A DNA stretch of 64,000 bases from Actinostola sp. cb2023 (taxonomy: Eukaryota; Cnidaria; Anthozoa; Actiniaria; Actinostolidae): the NCBI GenBank assembly GCA_033675265.1, contig JAUJYZ010000848.1:1-64000 (forward strand), written 5' to 3'. Shown one piece after another: positions 32,889-42,233 of the stretch. Numbering within the stretch: the stretch's first letter is position 1; every line of letters starts with the position of its first letter. The notes beneath the pieces are model-generated. The model worked only from the letters and a program-made list of their open reading frames with translations. It had not been told where the DNA came from and made no database searches. A program made the position numbers and the translations under genes.

Positions 32889-33110
32889 ATGTCAGAAAAC
32901 AAAATAGTTAAAATAATCACCGACTCTTCTGTAGTTATTGGAATCGCAGCAGCTATTGGGTACATTGGAAAGAAAACCATGAAAGAGTCCTTTATCAATG
33001 ACCCTTCCACCAGTCTACCAAATTATGGCAAATGGGTGGCAGTTCTAGCAGGATCTATGTATTTGAAGCAATATCTAGAGGATCAAAAAATTATACCTAA
33101 ATATCTGTAA
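32889..33110 (+). CDS. Small hydrophobic protein
   Basis: 73 codons, start after ATATATATAGA. Two moderately hydrophobic stretches (VIGIAAAIGYIG and WVAVLAGSMYL) suggest membrane association. It lies 14 bases after the previous stop and six bases before the next start. No family recognised. Confidence 0.5.
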   Translation: MSENKIVKIITDSSVVIGIAAAIGYIGKKTMKESFINDPSTSLPNYGKWVAVLAGSMYLKQYLEDQKIIPKYL

Positions 33111-33115
33111 TATAA

Positions 33116-33532
33116 ATGGCAACTATTGCAATAATGGTGGCAGTAGCGGTTTTGAATGCAACAACATTTGTAGGGGGTTCTTATCTGGCTAGATATCTAT
33201 CATCAGATGACCATGTTGATGAAGAGAAAATTCGACATGATAAAGCTATTGAACTTTATCAAAAAAATATGGGTGAATGGCAAAAGAAAAGAGAAAATTA
33301 CCAAGATTGGTTAACAACTCAATATGTTAATAAAAAGTTAGCAGACGGTAATCTACACGATACTGATTATGCTTTTACACTTTATAATAAAGCCCATCCC
33401 GACATACATTTTGATAAGCAACCTGAATTTTCTGATTTTTATAAACCAAGTACTAAACAAAAACAATACGAAATGGTTTATGTTGGTGGTGGTATGCTAA
33501 CTGCCGGCTACCTAGCGTCAAAATATTTATAG
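33116..33532 (+). CDS. Membrane protein with charged middle
   Basis: 138 codons; start in TAATATAAATGG. An N-terminal hydrophobic helix (residues ~2-25, IAIMVAVAVLNATTFVGGSYL) is followed by a charged, Tyr-rich middle and a glycine-rich hydrophobic C-terminus (YVGGGMLTAGYLASKYL). Not recognised; position suggests a virion component. Confidence 0.5.
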   Translation: MATIAIMVAVAVLNATTFVGGSYLARYLSSDDHVDEEKIRHDKAIELYQKNMGEWQKKRENYQDWLTTQYVNKKLADGNLHDTDYAFTLYNKAHPDIHFDKQPEFSDFYKPSTKQKQYEMVYVGGGMLTAGYLASKYL

Positions 33533-33537
33533 ATTAT

Positions 33538-34179
33538 ATGGAATACGGGGGTCATGATGTTGATTTCGACCCACTTTCACCGGAAGGTAGGGCTGATATA
33601 AATGAAAAAATAGATGATGAATATGATAATTTAATTACTGGTGAATCTGTAGAATCCTGGACTACTCGACTCAGAACAAAATTTGGGGAAAACTATAAAT
33701 ATGCGACAGAACGTATCAGAGATATGTTCAGAACAAGAAACCCCGGGCAAGACATACCTGATTACATGGAATTGCGTAATATAGATGAGTTAGAACAAAG
33801 CCAAGAGGATGCTGATACAGAAATTAGAAGCCGTTATGTCAATCCTGATACAAGCAAATTCATATCAAGGATGGACGAATTTGGGCAGGTTTTGATTAAA
33901 CTTCCTAGAGATAATGCCAAAGAATGGGTATTAGGTGATCCAAAGCTGCCCAAAACATTAAAAAACGCTTTGGGAGACACTATACCAGAAAGAATAGAAA
34001 ATTTGGAAAATGCAAATGAAGTAGACCAAAATACTATTAATGAGCAAAATGCTTCTGGACGTGAAGAAGAGCGAATTGATAATGAGCAAGCACAAGAGCG
34101 AATTGATAATCGCAATGATGTAATCCAACAACTCGATGAACGCCTTTCTCTTAGAGAACGTATAAAACTTATCTTTTAA
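33538..34179 (+). CDS. Acidic, coiled-coil-rich protein
   Basis: 213 codons from the ATG in GATTATATGG. The N-terminal part is acidic. Residues ~160-205 are rich in Glu/Gln/Asn and form a likely coiled coil (GREEERIDNEQAQERIDNRNDV). No catalytic motif. The stop is followed at once by the hydrophobic gene below, in the same frame. A scaffold or minor capsid role is possible but not shown. Confidence 0.5.
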   Translation: MEYGGHDVDFDPLSPEGRADINEKIDDEYDNLITGESVESWTTRLRTKFGENYKYATERIRDMFRTRNPGQDIPDYMELRNIDELEQSQEDADTEIRSRYVNPDTSKFISRMDEFGQVLIKLPRDNAKEWVLGDPKLPKTLKNALGDTIPERIENLENANEVDQNTINEQNASGREEERIDNEQAQERIDNRNDVIQQLDERLSLRERIKLIF

Positions 34180-34187
34180 AAATATGG

Positions 34188-34461
34188 ATTCACCGTCTTT
34201 GCAGTTGCTAGTAGTGTCGGCGTAATCATTGGGGTAATTGTATCTAGTTTGAAAAGTGGATTAACAAGTGTTGCAAAAGGTCTTGGAAAAGGTTTGAAAA
34301 CATTAGGTGAAAAATTAGCTCATATATTGCCTGGTATGGTAGGTGCCATAGCCTCCTTTATATTTAAAACTGCCGGTCAGGCTATTGGCTTCCTTGCTAA
34401 ACATGCATGGCTATTGATTGTAGCTGTTGTTTTGTATGCTGTTGAAAGATATAAAAAGTGA
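34188..34461 (+). pseudogene. Amphipathic membrane-active protein, start codon out of frame
   Basis: The body (from about 34,190) is open and reads as two hydrophobic helices flanking a Gly/Lys amphipathic stretch (KSGLTSVAKGLGKGLKTLG, then HILPGMVGAIASFIFKTAG and HAWLLIVAVVLYAVE). The expected start, an ATG in AAAATATGG at 34,185, is one base out of frame with this body and runs to a stop after 13 codons. No other in-frame ATG precedes the conserved part. A one-base loss just after the start is the likeliest cause; read-through from the previous gene, which is in the same frame, is the alternative. The composition resembles membrane-disrupting minor capsid proteins. Confidence 0.5.
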
Positions 34462-34469
34462 TATATAGC

Positions 34470-35111
34470 ATGGTAATTTTATATGTTGAACAAACAAAAG
34501 CTGATGAAACTATTTGGTTTAAAAATCCTATTAAGAGCACAAAGATATCACTTGTAAGTTGTAGTTTTACAAATAAAATATATAATCTTCCAAGTGAAGG
34601 AACTATTTCAGATAGAATGTTTTACACTGTTTTTATGCGGATTCCGAAAGGAAACTACACCAATAATACTTTTAAAAATGCTGTTGATAACGCGGTTTCA
34701 CTTGGTGAGGAAAAAGTTTCAATCATAATTGAAAATAATAAATATTATATCACACTAAAAGTGGCGGTTGATTTAAATGAGAGTTTATCAAAATTATTAA
34801 ACATTACAACAACCCCCAACATAAACACCCGATATACCATCAATATTAGTCAACCTCAAGATGTCTGCATTAATTGTGATCTTATTGATTCTACGCAGGT
34901 TATATTAAATAATAATTATTCGCAAATGTTGGCGTGTGTTGAATTAAGCAAGGCTGGAGAAAAGATAACTTATAATCCTAATAATCCATTGTCCGCGCCT
35001 ATTAAAAATGATGATTATATTAATAGTATTAGGTTTTGGGTGACAGATTATACTAACAAGAGCATTAATTCTGGAATATATCCAATGAGAATGGTAATTG
35101 AAATCATATAA
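34470..35111 (+). CDS. Minor-capsid (penton-like) candidate
   Basis: 213 codons from the ATG in GATATATAGCATGG; an upstream non-ATG extension is unlikely. The predicted protein is beta-rich with many Asn/Thr (TKISLVSCSFTNKIYNLPSE, YTINISQPQDVCINCDL, INSIRFWVTDYTNKSINSG). Size and composition fit a single-jelly-roll penton protein, which Polintons encode in the same module as the major capsid gene. This is inference from size, strand content and neighbourhood. The frame is intact and the next start follows five bases after the stop. Confidence 0.45.
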   Translation: MVILYVEQTKADETIWFKNPIKSTKISLVSCSFTNKIYNLPSEGTISDRMFYTVFMRIPKGNYTNNTFKNAVDNAVSLGEEKVSIIIENNKYYITLKVAVDLNESLSKLLNITTTPNINTRYTINISQPQDVCINCDLIDSTQVILNNNYSQMLACVELSKAGEKITYNPNNPLSAPIKNDDYINSIRFWVTDYTNKSINSGIYPMRMVIEII

Positions 35112-35116
35112 TATAT

Positions 35117-35699
35117 ATGGACTACGATGCGATTTATCCAGAAGTGCCAACAACTGGTGAAAACTTTAGACTTCATAAAGTAAACATGGCTTTGACCCAA
35201 CTAGGATCAGAAGTAAAACATTATGAAAACGTTAGGAAAAAATATGCTAAGATGCGAGGAATACTTCATAAAACAGCAGTAGCAGCAGGAACTTTGTCTG
35301 TAATTTTAACCGGCTCTGGCGTGGTCACAAGTTTAACAGGGCCTGGCATCCTAGTGGGTGTTCCTTTATCGACTGTTGGCGGCCTATTGGGCTTAATATC
35401 TGCTATTTGTACAGTTTTCACTAAAAAGCTCACTAAAAAAAGTATCAAAACATGAAAATACTGTTCAACTTGCAAAATCAAAAGAGAATAGCATAAACGG
35501 TCTTGTATCAAAGGCCTTGAGCGATAACAACATTAATGAAAAAGAATTTGATCACATTATGGGCGAGCTTCAAAAATACGAAACATTGAAAAGCCGCATC
35601 AGAAAGCGCGAATTAAAAAACGATGTTCCCAATGTTCAGAAGCTGAGAGAAGAACTGAAAAGGGAGATTGTCGAGCAACTCATAGGTCCAAAGAAGTAA
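35117..35699 (+). pseudogene. Membrane plus coiled-coil protein, broken in an A-run
   Basis: The first frame (112 codons, start in TAATATATATGG) has a Gly/Val-rich hydrophobic segment (residues ~55-95: LSVILTGSGVV...GGLLGLISAICTVF). A one-base shift at the seven-A run near 35,438 moves the coding sense to the frame that continues to 35,699 with a charged coiled coil (HIMGELQKYETLKSRIRKREL). I recall proteins with both halves in one chain beside cnidarian Polintons. Either the gene is broken or the A-run is a slip site; a simple indel is more likely given the other breaks nearby. Confidence 0.6.
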
Positions 35700-35763
35700 C
35701 TTTATCCTTTGATAGAACGCCCTATGGATTTATTTATAAACTGAGATATGATAATAATAAAAG

Positions 35764-37275
35764 ATGAAGTTTACAGAATTTGTTAAAAAGTACCCAAACT
35801 ATAATACTTACAGATTCAGTGAGGGTGTAAATGGGGATGTTAGGTTTTTATTTAATGGGGATGACTATAACCCCTATGATAAAAATGGAAATCTGATAGA
35901 GATGTATAAATTCCCTTCATGGAGAGGTGAAACCCCAAAACCTGAAAATATACATGATTTCCTTGGCGCATTCCCAAAGGAGTTAAGTATGTCAAAAATA
36001 GAATATCCTGTTGTATGCACCCCTTTTAACAAAAACCCTCCAAATTTTAATTCAGTAGAGATTGAAATTTATGTCACACCAAGTCAGAAATTTACTATAA
36101 AACCGCGAAATGTGTTCACTACTGAATTAAAGCACATCACGTCAAAGGAAGCTTATAAATGGTTAAGAGGGCCTGACATGTCTTATTATCCACAACAACT
36201 AGCATTTGCACTCTGGGGTTCGACTAGCGGTTGTGGCATAGGAATCGACATGCTGACAAAATATAGGAATCCAATGATAGAGTCGCTACTTAAATTTCAT
36301 ATCCTATTCACATCTAGAAGGATATTATCACAGATGGCTGTTCAACTGCCTGGAGATCAGAATTTTACTAACATTGATAATAAATATTCAAAATCTGGAT
36401 ATAATAAGGTCTGTAGAGAATTTGATATATCTACCAACAGCGATTTTAGATTTACTGGCGATGAAAATCATGACTTGGGCCGTATCTATAAGAAAATATT
36501 TGATGAGGTGGATGATGTGACTGAAGCATACGATAAAAAATTAGATGGCAAAGAGACTGATAAATGGCCAAACGGGGCTTTCAAATTTGAAGATGAGGGT
36601 TCTTGGGGTGGAAACAAAATAGATCATATATCACCGTTGGAAAAACTTCCATATAGATATTTTCTATTAAATGAATCAAAAGGATTGACAAGAGCTGGTC
36701 TTTCACGACTTAATCAATCTATCGAAGCTTACGTTTATTGTATATTGGGCAGTCAGGTGAATACAAGAAGCAGTATATATGGAAACAGTGGGTCAGCTCA
36801 AGAAACACAGCGAGTCTTCTTACAATTATTTGAATCAGCTATAATTGAGACGGACGTTTCTAAAAGCATACAAAGATATCAGCTAGCAATTCAAGAAGCA
36901 AAAGTGAAGCTAGATACAGCTGTTGCAATAGGTTGTTGGCTGCTCCCATCGAGTCTTGTTATCAATAATAATTCAGTTGTTGGATACAACAATAAACTGA
37001 TACGAGCTTCTGCATATATGCAGTTTGGTGTAAATAATATTAATGATAAAAAGTCTACTGCCGGTATCCAGCATAATATGGGAGATTCAAAGGTTATCCA
37101 TCAGAAAACAAATAATTTTATTAAACCTATTACAAAACCTTCACCTCCAAAAACACATGAAAATAATTTTAATAAGCCAGATGTAAAACCATTACCATCC
37201 TCAAAAACACATGAAACTAATCTAATGGTTATAACAATTGGGGCAGCTGGCCTATCTTGGTATATGTTTCGGTAG
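35764..37275 (+). CDS. Large conserved Polinton-associated protein with C-terminal membrane anchor
   Basis: 503 codons, start after ATAATAATAAAAG. Seen: an N-terminal region with TEFVKKYPNYNTYRF, a central YYPQQLAFALWGSTSGCGIG, a helical stretch FLQLFESAIIETDVSKSIQRYQLA, a Pro/Lys-rich linker and a final hydrophobic segment LMVITIGAAGLSWYMF. I recall this family as common in cnidarian and other invertebrate genomes but have no function for it. Position after the capsid module and the C-terminal anchor suggest a virion surface or membrane protein. The frame is intact, with the weakest start motif of the plus-strand set. Confidence 0.55.
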   Translation: MKFTEFVKKYPNYNTYRFSEGVNGDVRFLFNGDDYNPYDKNGNLIEMYKFPSWRGETPKPENIHDFLGAFPKELSMSKIEYPVVCTPFNKNPPNFNSVEIEIYVTPSQKFTIKPRNVFTTELKHITSKEAYKWLRGPDMSYYPQQLAFALWGSTSGCGIGIDMLTKYRNPMIESLLKFHILFTSRRILSQMAVQLPGDQNFTNIDNKYSKSGYNKVCREFDISTNSDFRFTGDENHDLGRIYKKIFDEVDDVTEAYDKKLDGKETDKWPNGAFKFEDEGSWGGNKIDHISPLEKLPYRYFLLNESKGLTRAGLSRLNQSIEAYVYCILGSQVNTRSSIYGNSGSAQETQRVFLQLFESAIIETDVSKSIQRYQLAIQEAKVKLDTAVAIGCWLLPSSLVINNNSVVGYNNKLIRASAYMQFGVNNINDKKSTAGIQHNMGDSKVIHQKTNNFIKPITKPSPPKTHENNFNKPDVKPLPSSKTHETNLMVITIGAAGLSWYMFR

Positions 37276-37775
37276 ATTAAATAATTAACATCTCTATGAA
37301 GATTAGTTAATATCCTCCTGACTGTTTGGTGGTGATGGAAGTGCTTCTTAAATGAATTCTTTATAGTTAAACCTTTCAGTAAAAAAGCTTCTCTGAGTAA
37401 ACTTTATTATAAAAACGCTTCTCTGAGTAAACTTTATGGGTTTAGTCCGATGCATAAGACTTCCTAGGAATCCATCCCAAGAGGGGTAACTTTATTATAA
37501 AAACGCTTCTCTGAGTAAACTTTATGGGTTTAGTCCGATGCATAAGACTATCTCATGACCCGTGACGTGTACAAAAGGGATTATGTTATAAGCTCCCGGC
37601 AGCTGTTTTGTTAGCAAATTATACCATAATTCGAGATTCGTATGTTGTCTGATGTGATATGCAAATTAAAGCCGGTCTTTCAAATTGAATATTCATTGAG
37701 CGATTTTGAGCATCTGTCGCATGAAAATAATCTAGTAGTGTCGCTGGACTTGCATGGGCGCTGTTCCGATAGAAC
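37276..37775. repeat. Non-coding right part of the Polinton with ~60 bp direct repeat
   Basis: AAAAACGCTTCTCTGAGTAA...TTTAGTCCGATGCATAAGACT occurs at about 37,402-37,471 and again at 37,489-37,549, with a third partial copy near 37,384. These may be subterminal repeats. No gene on the plus strand. Confidence 0.7.
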
Positions 37776-37982
37776 TCACTTCTGTAAATTATCCTCCGGT
37801 AAACACCGCCCATTCCGCGAATGCCAAAATATTTTATTACAGTCGAATGTTTTAAAATCACAATTAAAACATTTGTATTCCTGGTCGCATGGTGTTTGTC
37901 TCTTGCTAATATGCAGACTTAATCCTCCCTTTGTTTTAAAAACTCTTTTACACTTCTCGCATAGAAAACCTTTCTCTCCCAT
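37776..37982 (-). CDS. Small C2H2 zinc-finger protein
   Basis: 68 codons. The first finger is CEKCKRVFKTKGGLSLHI, followed by a second C-x2-C/H-x-x-x-H/C unit (CFNCDFKTFDCNKIFWHSRNGRC). The ATG lies in GGTATATGGG, so it shares the element's start motif and belongs to the Polinton. It is the rightmost gene recognised in it. DNA binding is inferred. Confidence 0.6.
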   Translation of the reverse strand: MGEKGFLCEKCKRVFKTKGGLSLHISKRQTPCDQEYKCFNCDFKTFDCNKIFWHSRNGRCLPEDNLQK

Positions 37983-38016
37983 ATACCCATAGGATTTATC
38001 TTCTCAAATACATGAT

Positions 38017-38052
38017 CCCACCCCCAATTCTGTTTTCAGAATTGGGGGTGGG
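38017..38052. repeat. Perfect 16-bp stem, 4-base loop hairpin
   Basis: CCCACCCCCAATTCTG TTTT and the exact reverse complement. It lies at the presumed right edge of the Polinton, 20 bases from the broken gag frame. It could be a terminal structure or a terminator-like hairpin. Confidence 0.85.
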
Positions 38053-38072
38053 TATGAACTCTCCTTTTACAA

Positions 38073-38564
38073 CTACTGGCCTGGTTCGCCAATTTGACCT
38101 GCGAGTTTGAACTCACGGCGAAGTAGAGTGTGTGTGGGAGCTTCGTGTGCATTTGTTTTGTTCGACTTTTCTGGTTCTTTCTCTCCGCTTGTTTTCGAAT
38201 TGGTTTTCAGTTGATCTAATTTTACTAACAGTTCGTTCATTTCTTCTTCTTGTTTTCTTCTAAGTACTTCTCGTTGTTTTTGTAATTCAATGACTTCGGT
38301 CTCACTGGGGTCAAGAGATGGGGGCGTGCCTTTAATGATCGATGTTATGTTCTTTAGGATCGAAATTTTCTCACTTATTTCGTTGTCCCCATCCAACTTA
38401 TTCTCGATTTCTTTTCTAATTAGGACAACCCTTTGCCTTTTGCTCTTTGTCGTTACATCTTCGGTTATTTCTAGCGTTTCAAGAATATCAATTATCTGTG
38501 TCTCATCGGCGGTGTACAAAAGGGATTCTACTTCGAATTGCAATGTCTCGATTTCGGCTTCCAT
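38073..38564 (-). pseudogene. LTR-retrotransposon gag fragment (first exon)
   Basis: 164 codons starting MEAEIETLQFEVESLL: coiled-coil and charged, ending RREFKLAGQIGEPGQ just before a stop at the presumed Polinton edge. The K-x-x-GQIGEPGQ motif is one I associate with cnidarian retroelement gag proteins, where the chain continues for some 200 residues; that continuation is absent. Upstream on the same strand, TGGCGACCCCACCAGGA (38,969-38,953) looks like a tRNA primer-binding site and would mark the inner edge of a 5' LTR. Gag would form the particle; without pol this copy is inert. Confidence 0.55.
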
Positions 38565-38952
38565 CTCTCATCAATTTCTCTTACTAACAAATGTCAAAGG
38601 TGTCCCAACTGTTCCTGATATTTCTATTTCTTCATTCAATTGTATAAGGCATCTTTTCCGCTTTTAATACAGCAAACTAGTGAATCGGTGTACCGGCTCA
38701 AGCAAACGATGACCAACAACAACAACAATGGAATGTATCTCTTTATTTCACAATTCACTGTTTCATAGCCACGGAATCCAGATATACTGACGTACTGGCA
38801 CTCACCTCGGTTCCACAATCACTTTACAATGTACTCCTCTTACCATCGTTGTTTTGATCTTAACTACCTTGTACCAAATAGCACCATGCGGCCAAGCCAC
38901 GTTGCGACGGCTTGACTCGGTTTCTTGTGCCTGATCTTCACGTAGTTCACTG

Positions 38953-38969
38953 TCCTGGTGGGGTCGCCA
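38953..38969 (-). promoter_or_regulatory. Possible tRNA primer-binding site of the retroelement
   Basis: On the minus strand the sequence is TGGCGACCCCACCAGGA, preceded by TTACAAATT. Primer sites beginning TGG that directly follow an LTR end are usual for Gypsy-type elements. No matching LTR pair is visible in the window. Confidence 0.4.
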
Positions 38970-39460
38970 AATTTGTAACAAGCATTCCCAAATATAAGTT
39001 AAAAATAATAATAATATTTCTGTCACCTAAGCTTAAATACATAATTTTCTTGTCCTTTTCGTTTTGCCTTAAATTTGGGGGATATTTATATAATAATAAT
39101 AATCAAGATCCCTTTTCAAAATATCACATGAAATCAAACTGAAAAAGTGACTGAATTAATGAAAACCTTTATTTAAATAACCAGGGTCAGTAATAAAATA
39201 CTATACTGTTATCGATAGAGGTCCTGAAGCATAAAAACAATAGAAAACTAAAATACATAAACTTACATAACTATAAATACGTCAATAATTATTATTAAAA
39301 GTTTTAAAATATAGACTAAGATATTAGAATGTCAACTGCTTAAAAAGGGTGACCACTTATAGAGGTTTGACTGTATAAACTTTACTATGCACTTCGGCTA
39401 TTTATACAGTAGTTTCTTTCTAGTTTATTTAAACTAAAAATATTTGTTGTTGTTTTGGTA
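38970..39460. other. Stretch without a recognisable gene; one transposon-end sequence
   Basis: AT-rich. GTGACCACTTATAGAGGTTTGACTGTA at about 39,350 resembles the right end of the Tc1/mariner-type MITE at 51,500-51,619, without a partner. Confidence 0.45.
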
Positions 39461-40553
39461 GGCAACCATCTCCAGGTTCAACAAGTTGAAATTGACTAAT
39501 TCAAACAGTAACATTCTCAAGAAACTTGATACTCTTGGAGCAGATCATGATGTACATCTTACTCAAACAAAGCAAAGGATTACAAAAGAGAATGATTTCT
39601 TGAAGAATGCCAAAGAAAAGTGTGATAGTGTGGTAAATAAGCACAGCACCCATGCTGCCTGTTCAGCTTTGTGCAAAAAGGAAGTTGATTCTGTAATAAT
39701 GGAGGTATGTGAGTTAAAGAAGGCATCTCATCCTGGTTTTGTCATTTCGTTTGATAATATAGACATCCATGCGCAACGACGAAATATGACAATGGACTCA
39801 CAAAATCGTGACTTCCATTGGATAAATCACCAAATGATTGAGAACAGGGTGTCAGGTGCAATGTTCAATTCTAGTGAGCCTACACACTACCTGCCAGATG
39901 TCTCCAATATTAAGTTCCTTCCAATGCTTGAGGATCAACAACGTCAAAGGCATAACTACATCATTTTGACATCCCGCATTCTGGTGGATTATTTCCAAGC
40001 CCTGTCTTCCCTGGCTGAAGCATGCATCCAGCACATCCCCCATAAGTACCCCCAAGAAATGTCACAAAAGACAAACAGGGTAACTCATGCTTAATTGTTT
40101 TTGAGGCAATATAAATAATAATAAGATTAGATTATTTAACTCAGTTTGTCACAATTTGTCTATCTCTAATCAACAAATGGGGAGTTGGCTCGAAAACTTG
40201 CAGTTACTCCAACTCTCCAATTTCCATCCATTTTTTATAATAATTATATACTTACTTCTTTCTTTCTATGTATTTGTATTTCTCTGTAATTAATTATTTA
40301 TTGCATCTATTAATTCAAAGTGCAAATAAAAACAAGTATGTATGTATAAAGAGTTAAGAATAAATAAGGTTAGTGTATTTTAATTAACCAGATTTCCAAA
40401 CTGGCTCTCATGTCTTGTCTACATGTAGACACAGATTGTTCATTTTGAGTTGCAATCAATCATACATACATACCGTACATATTTCTATTATATAAACAAA
40501 TCACAAAACACTTAAAATGGTCATTCAATTAATTGATGTACATGTAGTTTGTC

Positions 40554-40703
40554 AGAGTACAAACGCTAAAACCGAACAATGTTTTCACTAATTTTATAGT
40601 ACGAAGTAGCACTAATTAAACAATAGAAAATAGAATTACCATAATTTAGCACTATTTAGTACTATTTATAAGTTGCACGGTTTTAATTTAGTGTTTGTAC
40701 TCT
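40554..40703. repeat. Inverted-repeat element, family B, copy 1
   Basis: Arms AGAGTACAAACGCTAAAACCG and CGGTTTTAATTTAGTGTTTGTACTCT face each other. The centre contains TAGCACTAATTAAACAATAG and TTTAGTACTATTTA, shared with 48,986-49,126. It lies in the first intron of the DUF6589-like gene. Confidence 0.7.
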
Positions 40704-41586
40704 AGTTATTCATTTTTTCATTAAGTAAGCTCATATCATTCATTCATATCATACAAGCACGATAGACATAAATAAATGTCCTCTCTATTCAAGCACCACT
40801 TTTAAGTGGTTAAATATGATTAGGTTTTCAGACACCATTAGGCTTGATTTTCAAAAATGAGAATGTCAACGAGGATATGGTGGCAATTCTAAAAGAGTTT
40901 CACTCATACCTCCCCCAGACTGGTGATCAGGGTGTCCATGGGCAGCTGTTCTCTGGAGACCAATTAACTGTGGAGAGAGCAGTAAATGTCATTGCATAAG
41001 TAGCTAATGGCTTCACTCCAAAGGACAGGCTCGAAGGCATCAACATGCAACTTGGAGACTGGCATGCTGCTGTGAAATTGCTAAGTGTGAGTAGAGTATT
41101 ATTTGCATACTGGTACATTTAATTTGTAGGGAAAGTGTGATTTGCAGAACAGCAAATACTGCCAGGCAAATACTGTTTTGGTCTCTGTCTCCAACAGATG
41201 AAACATAAGCACTATCCAACAACCTTGAGACAACAACCTCAAGTAGATTTTATATAGCAGTTTGGTGTAACAGATAACAATATAACATGTGGTAATAATA
41301 ATAATGATTTATTCACAGCTTATCTACAGAGTAGCTTTACATCTGTGAAAACCTAAACCTAAATGCAACCAATAATAATAATAATCAATTATATATATAT
41401 ACTCAATCTGCAGACAGTACTGTTTCGCTCTTTGTTTATTTAATAACTTAACACAGACTAAGAAACGGACTCGACGTCCAAACAAGAGCTCAGCCTGAGA
41501 CATATTACAAATACAGAAAAATTGCACGCCACACTAACAATACATTTTAACTAGAGCTAGGGATAAATAAATACACATGTAATATA

Positions 41587-41755
41587 TATATCAGGTGCAT
41601 TATGGGTAATTGAAAATGTCCCCTAAATGATGTTTCACGCGAGCAACATTGGTGAAACTCTAGAATGTTATGCAATTTAGTCTCTAGTTTGTTGTGTCTG
41701 CTGCATATTTTGTGGAAACTCTAAAATAGTATTACCCATAATGCACCTGATATAT
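41587..41755. repeat. Inverted-repeat (MITE-like) element
   Basis: TATATCAGGTGCATTATGGGTAAT and its reverse complement flank a ~120 bp centre. Non-coding; in the second intron of the DUF6589-like gene. Confidence 0.75.
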
Positions 41756-41831
41756 GGATATACTGATATACTTGATTTACAGAATTTTTGCAATCGGCTG
41801 TATATATATATATAACAAGCTTCATTTGAAT

Positions 41832-42060
41832 CTATATACAGCAATATGCAGAAATTCTGATCCTTTTGACTAAAATACATATATATTTCAAAAACCTACT
41901 TAAAATTATGAGATGGCTACGCTGATATTTTTTTCTAGTTGTCTGCCAGCGAGGCTTTATGAAAAAAATATCAGCGTAGCCATCCCATAATTTTAAGTAG
42001 GTCTTTGATATATATGTATTTTAGTCAAAAGGATCAGAATTTCTGCATATTGCTGTATAT
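41832..42060. repeat. Long palindrome, ~95 bp arms
   Basis: The arms run from TATACAGCAATATGCAGAAA inward through AAACCTACTTAAAATTATG to GGCTACGCTGATATTTTTT and mirror almost exactly across a ~35-base loop. Immediately adjacent to the IS630-derived MITE that follows. Confidence 0.85.
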
Positions 42061-42070
42061 ATATAATATA

Positions 42071-42233
42071 TATACACCTAATTTCAAAAACGTTGTCCAA
42101 TAATAATCAAAAAAGCCAAATAGGATTTCATTAAAAGACAAAAGAAGTGCACTCAAGCTGAACTGTTTCTTTTGTCTTTTTGAATGAATTCGTATTTGGC
42201 TATTTGGACAACGTTTTTGAAAACAGGTGTATA
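42071..42233. mobile_element. MITE derived from the 10.35-14.2 kb IS630-like element
   Basis: Ends TATACACCTAATTTCAAAAACGTTG and the reverse complement ending GGTGTATA match the ends of the large element (TATACACCTATTT...AACGTTGGC). About 163 bp, non-coding, with extended internal inverted repeats (AAGACAAAAGAA / TTCTTTTGTCTTT). Confidence 0.75.

Larger units (their letters stand above)
24630..38055. mobile_element. Polinton/Maverick remnant (integrated virus-like element), left end missing
   Basis: A continuous 13.4 kb block of densely packed, intronless genes, unlike the rest of the window. Hallmarks seen: family B DNA polymerase (palm motifs), retroviral-type integrase, major-capsid-like protein and A32/FtsK-type packaging ATPase. 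This set defines Polintons. Starts are preceded by TATATA-type sequences. The polymerase lacks its N-terminal part and no cysteine protease gene is found, so the left end is truncated near 24,630. The right edge is placed near 38,055, where element genes stop and a retrotransposon gag fragment begins. No terminal inverted repeat pair was found. Frame breaks in four genes indicate decay. Confidence 0.85.
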
